Positions 57,205 to 64,000 of a stretch of DNA of 64,000 nt are shown here, in pieces (positions within the stretch are counted from its first letter, which is position 1; the number at the start of each line of letters is the position of its first letter). The stretch is from Oceanobacillus chungangensis (GTDB taxonomy: Bacteria > Bacillota > Bacilli > Bacillales > Amphibacillaceae). The stretch is from positions 1 through 64,000 of the forward strand of contig NZ_PIOD01000008.1 of assembly GCF_003369565.1 (NCBI RefSeq). The letters are read 5' to 3'. Under the pieces are notes generated by a model that made no database searches, was not told the DNA's origin, and saw only the letters and a program-made list of their open reading frames with translations. A program made the position numbers and the translations under genes.

Positions 57205-57448
57205 TTTGCTAAAAGAGATGCAGAAATATATTCAAGGTGATTTAATTTATATTCCAAAAGCAAAAAAAGAGCGGGCAGGATGGGGAGAAGTAAGTGGAAT
57301 GAGAGCGTTAATCGCTGAACGGAATGAGGAAATTTTCCAGTTATACAATAATGGCGACTCATTTGAACAATTGGAAGTGAAATTTCATTTATCAATTGAT
57401 AGCATACGAAAAATTATTTACAAAATGCGAAGTAATCATCATAAATAA
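57167..57448 (+). CDS. CD3324-like small HTH protein
   Basis: 93-aa protein, MQYKNAKEVLPPSLLKEMQKYIQG then a lysine-rich linker and a C-terminal HTH (IFQLYNNGDSFEQLEVKFHLSIDSIRKIIYKM). This layout matches the uncharacterised CD3324 family of Firmicutes, which is probably DNA-binding. GTG start with AAGGAGG 9 bp upstream. It has its own terminator and lies between two copies of a leader-like repeat. Function unknown. Confidence 0.8.
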   Translation: MQYKNAKEVLPPSLLKEMQKYIQGDLIYIPKAKKERAGWGEVSGMRALIAERNEEIFQLYNNGDSFEQLEVKFHLSIDSIRKIIYKMRSNHHK

Positions 57449-57458
57449 GTTTTCACTT

Positions 57459-57503
57459 AAAAAAGCGTGAAGCCAGCAAGTCCAAGCTACATGCTTTTTT
57501 TGT
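57459..57503 (+). terminator. Terminator of the CD3324-like gene
   Basis: AAAAAAGCGTG pairs with CATGCTTTTTT (one G-T pair) around a 20-nt loop, with a T run. Confidence 0.8.
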
Positions 57504-57557
57504 GCCCGAAATTAAACTTACTGAAAATGTACGAGAAGCTAGATGGTACAAATCGGA

Positions 57558-57712
57558 TATAATCATTCTTTCGCTTGTTTGTCCAGGTCTTTCCATGCAT
57601 TAATAAGTATATAGCGATTGATTTTAGAGAAAGGAGGTAACAAGGATGTTGACTAAAATAATTGAGGTGGATTTCTTATAGTCGAGGCCTCTGACATACT
57701 ACTTGCTTTTTT
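57558..57712 (+). repeat. Leader-like element 2
   Basis: Repeats element 1 in order: TATAATCATTCTTTCGCTTG, TGCATTAATAAG, GAAAGGAGGTAACAAGG, and an 11-codon ORF from ATG 57646 (MLTKIIEVDFL) ending TTATAG. GAGGTGGATTTC in this ORF aligns with GAGGTGATTTC in copy 1. The strong terminator of copy 1 is not kept. Confidence 0.45.
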
Positions 57713-57868
57713 ATTGTAAGTTATGACCACCAAGACATGTTATTCAGACCTAAGATGTAGAGGTTCTGAATCAAAGGTCGGAAATAATTGGTACCGATTT
57801 TTAGGCCTTAAGCCGACGACAAGAAATCTTCCCGTATGTATGATTAATGGTAAGGGAGGAAGTTATTA

Positions 57869-58030
57869 ATGCATATAGATATTGATATTCTTAAATGTAT
57901 TGCATATGAACGGATGGAAAAGATCAAAGATGAAACCTACGGAAAACAAACGATTAATGGAAGTAAAAGAACAATGAATTGGAAAATGAGTATGAGTATG
58001 TTGTTGAATGCATTTATAAAAAAATGGTAA
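57869..58030 (+). CDS. Small protein (53 aa), unknown
   Basis: ATG 57869 has GGGAGGA 8 bp upstream. It encodes MHIDIDILKCIAYERMEKIKD, a polar stretch and a C-terminal MSMLLNAFIKKW. No family recognised. It is followed by a perfect terminator at 58.1 kb, which supports transcription. Confidence 0.4.
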   Translation: MHIDIDILKCIAYERMEKIKDETYGKQTINGSKRTMNWKMSMSMLLNAFIKKW

Positions 58031-58103
58031 GTCTGGTTAAACTGTAAAGCGGACGGAGTTTTGTTGACAGTAGAGAATAAAATAATAGATGGCTAAATGT
58101 TTG

Positions 58104-58141
58104 AAAGCTACAGCGTGTTTTATACATGCTGTAGCTTTTTT
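58104..58141 (+). terminator. Intrinsic terminator
   Basis: Perfect 11-bp stem AAAGCTACAGC/GCTGTAGCTTT with a 13-nt loop and a T run. It ends whatever is transcribed across 57.6-58.1 kb. Confidence 0.9.
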
Positions 58142-58404
58142 ATCAACAAATAAAATTATGAATAAGTATTTGTAAAAACCGCCCAGAACGTGAGAATAGA
58201 AAAAAACGAAGGATTTTTTGGGTAAGTTTGAAAAAAATATAAGAGGTTTCACTTGATTTCCTTTTACAAGGGTTTATTCTTTGTATAAATAAAGTTGTAA
58301 GAAAGTGGGGGAGGGTATAAGCTTTTATTCACAAGAGATTGGATTGATGGAATCTAATTATCTATGGCACTTTCTTAGTAGAGAAAATCAGAAAGGATGG
58401 TAAT

Positions 58405-60684
58405 GTGACAGAAATCAAAGATGAAATCATATTAAGAGGACTTAAAGAAAATAATTTAAAAAATGTTGACCTAAACATACCAAAGGAAAAATTCATCGTA
58501 TTTACTGGTCTTTCAGGCTCGGGAAAGAGCTCGGTTGTTTTTGATACATTAGCAACAGAAAGCAGAAGACAAATGACTCTGAACTATCCTCACTATGTCA
58601 GATATCAAATGCCAAGGTACGAAAGACCCCATGCTGATCTTATGCAATACTTAAGCCCGGTTGTTGTAGTAGAGCAAAGGCCTACAGGAGGCAATTCCCG
58701 ATCAACAGTTGGCACTTATATGGATATACATCCATTAATAAGACTTTTGTTCTCAAGAATTGGACATCCATCAATAGGTTCCGCCACTGATTTTTCAAGC
58801 CAAAGTTCCTTTGGCAGATGTCCAGAATGCGGTGGGTATGGGGAGGTCATTGCGCCAGACTTAAATAAGATGATCGATTTCAATGAGTCACTTCGAGATT
58901 ATGCAGTGAAATTTAAGCCATTATCGCCTTCAGGTTGGCAAGGCAGATGGATGATGACCTGCGGATTATTCGATCCAGATAAGCCTTTAAAGGACTACCA
59001 AGAAGAAAAACTCCACCTACTAATATATGGTCCCCGAGATGGGGAAAGGATCAATGCGCCATTTCATACAAAACATGGGCCTCAAAGACATGATTGGGAT
59101 GGGATATTGCCGAGATTTACGCGTCTTTATATCAATAGAGATATCTCGAATCTAAAAGAAGTATCCCAGGATGACGTCTTAGCCGTGTCAACTCAATTCT
59201 TATGTCCAACCTGCCAAGGTTCAGGCCTAAACCCTAAGGTATTAGAATGTAGAATAAATGGCTTAAATATCTTAGTGTACGGTCAATTGGAGCTTATAGA
59301 TTTACTAGAAGAACTGAAAAAGATAAAGGATCCGCTGGGAGAATCTATCGCACTGCAAGCAATTCCGCATATAAAACAATTGGTTGAAATGGGATTAGGA
59401 TATCTGAGCCTATCAAGAAAAATGGGCACCCTGTCTGGTGGGGAAGCTCAAAGAGTAAAAATCGCTCGTCATTTAGGAAGCAGCCTAAACAATATCACTT
59501 ATATTTTTGACGAGCCAAGTGCAGGACTTCATCCAGAAGAAGTGGATATGTTAATACAGATGCTAAAAAGTATAAAAGCCCAACATAATACCGTAATCGT
59601 TATTGAACATGATCTATCTGTAATAAAAGCAGCAGATGAAATCATAGAGATGGGGCCGGGAGCTGGTGTAAATGGGGGAGAAGTTGTCTATCAAGGGAAA
59701 TTAGAAGGACTAAAAAACTCTAAAGCTGCAACAACCCTAAATCACAAGCTAAGAATAAACAAAAATCCAAGGGATATAAAAAGTTATTTTACAATAAAAA
59801 GAGCAAGAAACAATAACTTAAAAAATATAAGCGTAAATATACCTAAAAATGTCTTAGTCTCTATATGTGGAGTATCTGGTTCAGGTAAAAGCTCTTTAAT
59901 ATTGGAAGCATTCCCAGAAAGTTATCAAGAAAGCATAATGGTAGGGCAAGGCAGTATAGGAATCTCTAACCGTTCGACCCTAGCTACATATATGGGCATA
60001 ATGGATGATATTCGCTCAATTTTTTCAATTGAAACAGGACAGGCAGCAGGTTTGTTCAGCTTTAACTCCTTAGGAGCATGCCCTCACTGCAAGGGAAAAG
60101 GAGTCGTAAAGCCAGACGTAGCATTTGCAGATCCAGTAACTATTCGCTGTGAAGCATGTGGCGGTACGAGATATTCAGAAGAAGCACTTGACTATCGATA
60201 TCGAAAAAAAAATATAGTTCAGATTTTAGATTTAACGATAGACGAAGCTACAAACTATTTTAAAGAACATAAGATTATAAAAAGAGTGAATACACTAAAA
60301 GACGTAGGATTAGGGTATCTAACCTTAGGGCAGACGACAAGTTCTCTTAGCGGAGGAGAAATCCAACGGCTAAAACTCGCAAGCCACTTACAAAAAGAAG
60401 GACAAATCTACCTATTAGACGAGCCATCCTTAGGGCTACACAAAGAAGATAATGAAAAACTTTTAAACGTATTTCGAAATCTCGTAAACAGAGGTAATTC
60501 TGTTATAATAATCGAACACAATCTAGACTTTATAGCGGCGAGCGACTGGGTAATAGAATTAGGTCCAGAAGGAGGAAAAAAAGGCGGACATATTATATTT
60601 GAAGGCACCCCAGAAGAGATGTTAAATGCAGAAACATTGACAGCGAAATGGTTGAGGGATGGAGGTACGGAACGTTTTACTTAA
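58405..60684 (+). CDS. UvrA-like ABC ATPase (short UvrA paralogue)
   Basis: 759-aa soluble tandem ABC ATPase of the UvrA family, about 200 residues shorter than housekeeping UvrA (about 950). First half: Walker A TGLSGSGKSSVVFDT, zinc-type pairs CPECGG and CPTCQG, signature LSGGEAQRVKIA, DEPSAGLHPEE. Second half: GVSGSGKSSLI, CPHCKGKG and CEACGG, LSGGEIQRLKLA, DEPSLGLHKED. Much of the UvrB-interacting insertion seems missing. Such UvrA2-type proteins are often found beside antibiotic resistance or biosynthesis genes and may protect against DNA-binding drugs; that role is inferred. GTG start with AAAGGATGG. Confidence 0.9.
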   Translation: MTEIKDEIILRGLKENNLKNVDLNIPKEKFIVFTGLSGSGKSSVVFDTLATESRRQMTLNYPHYVRYQMPRYERPHADLMQYLSPVVVVEQRPTGGNSRSTVGTYMDIHPLIRLLFSRIGHPSIGSATDFSSQSSFGRCPECGGYGEVIAPDLNKMIDFNESLRDYAVKFKPLSPSGWQGRWMMTCGLFDPDKPLKDYQEEKLHLLIYGPRDGERINAPFHTKHGPQRHDWDGILPRFTRLYINRDISNLKEVSQDDVLAVSTQFLCPTCQGSGLNPKVLECRINGLNILVYGQLELIDLLEELKKIKDPLGESIALQAIPHIKQLVEMGLGYLSLSRKMGTLSGGEAQRVKIARHLGSSLNNITYIFDEPSAGLHPEEVDMLIQMLKSIKAQHNTVIVIEHDLSVIKAADEIIEMGPGAGVNGGEVVYQGKLEGLKNSKAATTLNHKLRINKNPRDIKSYFTIKRARNNNLKNISVNIPKNVLVSICGVSGSGKSSLILEAFPESYQESIMVGQGSIGISNRSTLATYMGIMDDIRSIFSIETGQAAGLFSFNSLGACPHCKGKGVVKPDVAFADPVTIRCEACGGTRYSEEALDYRYRKKNIVQILDLTIDEATNYFKEHKIIKRVNTLKDVGLGYLTLGQTTSSLSGGEIQRLKLASHLQKEGQIYLLDEPSLGLHKEDNEKLLNVFRNLVNRGNSVIIIEHNLDFIAASDWVIELGPEGGKKGGHIIFEGTPEEMLNAETLTAKWLRDGGTERFT

Positions 60685-60779
60685 AAATGCAGATTTATCG
60701 AATTTAGGCGAGAAAACTACCACATTAAGGATGATGTTCCAGAACAATTTGCTGATTTGTTTGAGATCTAGTTATATAG

Positions 60780-60872
60780 AAGCTTCTCAAAAGTTTTACT
60801 CAACTTTATAGGAGGCTTCTTTTTTCCATTTTAGCCTTTAATATGGCTTATTTCTTGTGTTTAAATGATACT
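60780..60872 (-). pseudogene. Tyrosine recombinase C-terminal tail
   Basis: The minus strand reads EASYKVE and, after a shift, KLLRSF, with the usual GAAGCCTCC start of the EAS...LMRSL tail. It is more diverged than the other copies. No attachment core is visible beside it. Confidence 0.5.
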
Positions 60873-61118
60873 TCCCTACATCCTGCAGAATTCTAGTTAA
60901 TGTACTTCCTAAGACTATCTCCTGGTAAATAGGATTTACAAAATAGGAAAAAGTTGTTTTATTTAGTAAAACTGCTGAAATACCCGGCGTCTTATAGCTG
61001 ATAATCAAAAATTACATTCTTCCTGTTCTAAATAGGAAGATTAAACTTTAACATGACGGGTAAACATTTAGTATCTTGCATCTAAAAAACTGACTTATAC
61101 AACTAGGAGTTGAATATA

Positions 61119-62168
61119 TTGAACATCTTATTGACATCAACTGCAAGAAGAATAGACTTCGTAGGGTTTTTTCAGGATGCTTTAAAAAATGCTGGTATTA
61201 AAGGAAAAGTAATTGCTGCTGATCCAGAATATAATGCTCCATCGCTCCAAGCAGGGGACGAAAATTATGTAATCCCACAGCAAACCGATTCAAACTATAT
61301 GGAGGCAATAATTAAGATTTGCAAGTTACATGATGTGGACTGTCTTGTCCCATTAAATGATTGGGAAGTACCCGATATTTCTGCACACAAAAAAGAACTG
61401 GAGAATTTAGGTGTATCTGTATTTGCGCCGGATCCGAGTATTGTCGAAAAGGTACGGGACAAGGGGAAATACCGGGAGCTGCTGGATCCGATTGACGTTA
61501 AGACTCCGCTCTCCTACTTCAATGTTGAAGATGCGCAGCAGGCATTGGAAAAACAAAAAGTATCCTTTCCGTTAATCGTGAAGCCACGGAATGGCTCTGC
61601 CTCAATCGGCATTGAAATTATCGATAATGTAGAGGATATGGAATTTGCCTATCAGAATGCTGTTCGAAAGATTAAAGAAAGTCCATTGGATGACGCGACA
61701 TCCAAAGAACCTGAGGACAATGTCATTATTCAGGAAGTGATAGAAGGTGATAAATTTAGTGTCGATATGTTTAACGATTTAAATGGTCGCTTTCTTACTT
61801 CTTTCGCTCGGAAGCAATTAGACATGAGAGGTGGAGATATCGACAGGTGCATCACCGTAAATAACCCGGAACTAACGGACATCGCACGGCGATTAGGTGA
61901 AAGTTTTGGTCATGCAGGCTATATGAACACTGATGTCTATTTCAACGGTACTGATTATTATGTTATTGACATCAATCCTCGTTTTGGCGGCGGCTATGCA
62001 TTTACCCATCTAGCAGGAGCAGATATTCCAGCTGCAATCATTGCACAAACTGCTGGTAAAGAGGTGCAAGAGGAATGGCTGCGTCAAAAACCTGATATCG
62101 AGCTAGCACGACATGATATTGTCGTTCCAATAAATAAACAAAAGGTAATGCAAGCACTTGAAAAATAA
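61119..62168 (+). CDS. ATP-grasp ligase (CarB/PylC-like)
   Basis: 349-aa ATP-grasp enzyme, a carboxylate-amine ligase type. N-terminal pre-ATP-grasp domain begins MNILLTSTARRIDFVGFF; the ATP-binding lysine is in FPLIVKPRNGSASIG; the metal site is VIDINPRFGGGY. The family joins a carboxylate, activated as acyl phosphate, to an amine. TTG 61119 has AGGAG 9 bp upstream and is preferred to TTG 61110. It is 32 bp upstream of an M20 peptidase gene, suggesting a small pathway where one makes and one cleaves an amide bond. Substrates unknown. Confidence 0.88.
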   Translation: MNILLTSTARRIDFVGFFQDALKNAGIKGKVIAADPEYNAPSLQAGDENYVIPQQTDSNYMEAIIKICKLHDVDCLVPLNDWEVPDISAHKKELENLGVSVFAPDPSIVEKVRDKGKYRELLDPIDVKTPLSYFNVEDAQQALEKQKVSFPLIVKPRNGSASIGIEIIDNVEDMEFAYQNAVRKIKESPLDDATSKEPEDNVIIQEVIEGDKFSVDMFNDLNGRFLTSFARKQLDMRGGDIDRCITVNNPELTDIARRLGESFGHAGYMNTDVYFNGTDYYVIDINPRFGGGYAFTHLAGADIPAAIIAQTAGKEVQEEWLRQKPDIELARHDIVVPINKQKVMQALEK

Positions 62169-62200
62169 CATTGAAAAGTAAAAAATGCAGGAGGGATAAA

Positions 62201-63352
62201 ATGGGCGATGCAACCCGCCTATTAGAAGAACTAATAAAAATAGACAGCTCTACAAAAGCAGGTGCGAATGAAGCGATAGCTTATTGTGAGCAATGGTTAA
62301 CAGACCAAGGCCTTCCCGTAATAAAATTAGAGAATCATGGGTTTCACATGCTCGTTTGTGAAATAGGCCAAGGTGATCATACAATTGTATTAAACGGACA
62401 TATCGATGTCATTGAAGCAGAGGAAAGACAGTTCCAACCCTATATCAAAGATGGGAAATTGTATGGCCGCGGTGCAGTCGATATGAAAGCAGGAGTGGCT
62501 GCTTCCATGGTGGCAACAGCACAATTGAAAGACAGGGACTTAAAATCCAGGGTCATGCTTCAAATCGTTCCAGACGAGGAGACCGGCGGCATCTACGGGA
62601 CCAAGTATTTAACAGAAAAAGGCTATTTGGGAGATTTTATTATTTTTGGTGAACCAACAAATATGGGAATTGCCATCCAATCTAAAGGCGTGCTTCAGCT
62701 CGATATTACCGTCCGGGGGAAACCAGCTCATGGGAGTCGTCCATGGGAAGGAACGAATGCAATTACCAAAGCGATTAATCTCTATGAAGAAATTTTTGAG
62801 CTTTCTTTTGCACAAGAAAGCTCCCCTATGTTTACTCGTCCTTCTATCAATCTCGCGAAGATCCAAGGAGGAAACGTCTATAACAAGGTACCTGATATAT
62901 GTGAAATGTCTCTCGATATCAGATATCTGCCAGAACAATCTCCGGAGGATATCGTTCAACAGATTCAGGCAATAACAGACGGTACGGTAACAACGCATAT
63001 GCACAATAATCCAGTCAAAACAAAAGAAGACAATCCATATGTGGAAGTATTGGGCGAATCAATTAAACGAGTCACACAGCTCGAAAAAGTAAACATATTC
63101 GGTCAGCATGGTTCCAGCGACGGACAGTTTTTCACCGAGTACGGAGGTTCAGCCGTTGAGTTTGGACCCGTTGGCATCGACTGGCATGGGGAGAACGAAA
63201 TGGTTTATGTCGATTCGGTGAAAGAATATCAGGATGTGCTGGTCGACTTTATTTTATCTTTGGATTCCAGCCAAAAACTCACCGATGATTATATTCTTGA
63301 AGGTAAAGAAAAGAACTCGGCAAATAATGATAAGGAGGGAGGTATAAAATAA
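62201..63352 (+). CDS. M20-family metallopeptidase (ArgE/DapE-like)
   Basis: 383-aa zinc amidohydrolase. Metal and catalytic motifs are NGHIDVIEA (His-Asp), YGRGAVDMKAG (bridging Asp), PDEETGG (catalytic Glu and ligand Glu), FGEPTN and a late HGSSDGQFF. The dimerisation domain is about 180-295. It is of the ArgE/DapE/acetylornithine deacetylase-like subset and would remove an acyl or aminoacyl group from an amino acid or peptide. ATG 62201 has AGGAGGG 7 bp upstream. It is translationally close to the ATP-grasp gene. A 7-bp hairpin at 63337-63358 overlaps its stop codon. Confidence 0.9.
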   Translation: MGDATRLLEELIKIDSSTKAGANEAIAYCEQWLTDQGLPVIKLENHGFHMLVCEIGQGDHTIVLNGHIDVIEAEERQFQPYIKDGKLYGRGAVDMKAGVAASMVATAQLKDRDLKSRVMLQIVPDEETGGIYGTKYLTEKGYLGDFIIFGEPTNMGIAIQSKGVLQLDITVRGKPAHGSRPWEGTNAITKAINLYEEIFELSFAQESSPMFTRPSINLAKIQGGNVYNKVPDICEMSLDIRYLPEQSPEDIVQQIQAITDGTVTTHMHNNPVKTKEDNPYVEVLGESIKRVTQLEKVNIFGQHGSSDGQFFTEYGGSAVEFGPVGIDWHGENEMVYVDSVKEYQDVLVDFILSLDSSQKLTDDYILEGKEKNSANNDKEGGIK

Positions 63353-64000
63353 CCTCCCAAATCGTATTTCACGAAAAATAAAAAGAATTCCTATAAAGAA
63401 TTTTATTTTTTGTATATTATTTTATATGCTCAGGATTTTTAACATACGAATCAATAATCTATCTTTGTAGAGCTTGTAAATTTCAAGTTAAGTGGATAAC
63501 AACCAGGAGGAAGACTTCTGTCTGAGAGTGAATGTTATTATCTGATCGAGTGCTATTGTTGAAGAGAAATTTACTTTATAAATAATATTATTACTTTTTG
63601 GATGTGGAATCACTTAAACCATCGAATAAAACCTTTGCCATAAAACAGTTATTATTGAGAAGACTACTTCTACGGAGGTAGTCTATTTTGGGTGTTAAAG
63701 ATGAACGCAACAGAGGTAAATATTTAAAATGACAAAGTTTTAGTAGGTGGGTTTATTGTTATTACTATGAAAATGAAATCCTAAATGTTGATGGGTTTAA
63801 GAGGTAACCATGTTAAAAGTTATTTAATGCATTACCAAAGTAAAGGGAATCCTGTAAATATTTCATGCCATAAAATTGAACAATAGAAAATATCGTAATT
63901 TAGTTTTCCCATATATTTTTAATACTAATAAATATATGGGAAAACCTAAATCTGAATTCACCGAAAGAAAAACGATAACTAATGGATTAGATTTCGATTG
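63353..64000. other. 650-bp right end without genes
   Basis: Contains an imperfect A/T-rich terminator-like hairpin at about 63376-63416. A hairpin GACTACTTC/GAGGTAGTC lies at 63662-63683. A perfect 16-bp stem GTTTTCCCATATATTT with its complement lies at 63903-63945, with an 11-nt loop and no T run. No groEL core copy or integrase tail is seen here, so the right end of the accessory array probably lies beyond the window. Confidence 0.5.

Larger units (their letters stand above)
56594..60780. mobile_element. Cassette 6 of the groEL array
   Basis: From the core at 56578-56593 to the integrase remnant at 60.78 kb. No groEL core is visible at the right limit, so that end is uncertain. Cargo: CD3324-like gene, small ORFs and the UvrA-like ATPase. 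Confidence 0.4.

Noticed and set aside
60685-60770. Attachment core at the GGATGATGTTC sequence near 60.73 kb
   Set aside because: It shares only ATGATGT with the groEL core and lacks arm repeats; the integrase tail next to it is real but a core cannot be claimed.

Overview
The window reads as chromosome of a low-G+C, spore-former-like Bacillaceae bacterium. I would guess the Oceanobacillus/Virgibacillus/Gracilibacillus side of the family, but no species can be named from sequence alone. Grounds: a 23S-5S-tRNA(fMet)-tRNA(Asp) end of an rRNA operon, strong AAGGAGG ribosome binding sites, frequent TTG/GTG starts, and the gene order tsaE-tsaB-rimI-tsaD-(ydiF-like ABC-F)-rex-(ydiL-like CPBP)-groES-groEL, which parallels the Bacillus subtilis ydiB-groEL region. 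moaC and tatAC are absent here, and a rodA-type gene plus a CNNM/CBS gene are present instead.

Left part, 1-13190, is core genome: rRNA/tRNA genes, the t6A tRNA-modification operon, a cluster of DnaA boxes just after tsaD, rodA, a CBS-domain transporter, an ABC-F ATPase, the redox repressor Rex, a CPBP protease-like membrane protein, and groESL with a sigma-A promoter and a perfect CIRCE operator. Two diverged copies of a structured intergenic repeat flank rex and the CPBP gene.

From the groEL stop codon rightwards almost everything looks accessory. The 3' end of groEL (core GGCGGCATGATGTAA plus the following weak terminator) recurs at about 42.6, 46.9, 47.7, 55.1 and 56.6 kb. Three of these copies share a 140-144 bp upstream module of short repeats, and each copy except the 56.6 kb one is followed by the decayed C-terminal end of a leftward tyrosine recombinase; further recombinase tails sit at 52.1 and 60.8 kb. 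I read this as serial integration at the groEL 3' end, leaving an accretion array of cassettes with different cargo.

Cassette 1 (13.2-42.6 kb) is a carbohydrate island. It has a LacI-controlled ABC importer with intracellular GH32, fructokinase and DUF624 protein; a ScrR-controlled sucrose PTS with sucrose-6-phosphate hydrolase; an AraC regulator divergent from a GH13 alpha-glucosidase; an IS3 remnant; a YesN/YesM two-component system with a second ABC importer and DUF624 protein; a ThuA-like protein; and two broken Gfo/Idh/MocA oxidoreductases. Neither importer has its own ATPase, so a shared MsmX-type ATPase elsewhere is likely.

Later cassettes are small: an ABC-2 permease and a chemoreceptor (42.6-46.9); a fructokinase fragment (46.9-47.7); a chemoreceptor with a xylose/ribose-type binding lipoprotein and a zinc alcohol dehydrogenase (47.7-52.0); a polysaccharide deacetylase and a LysM-GH18 hydrolase (52.3-55.0); a HAD hydrolase (55.1-56.6); a CD3324-like HTH protein and a short UvrA-like ABC ATPase (56.6-60.8); and an ATP-grasp ligase with an M20 peptidase (61-63.4). 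The last 650 bases show only hairpins. No CRISPR array, conjugation module or replication gene is visible.
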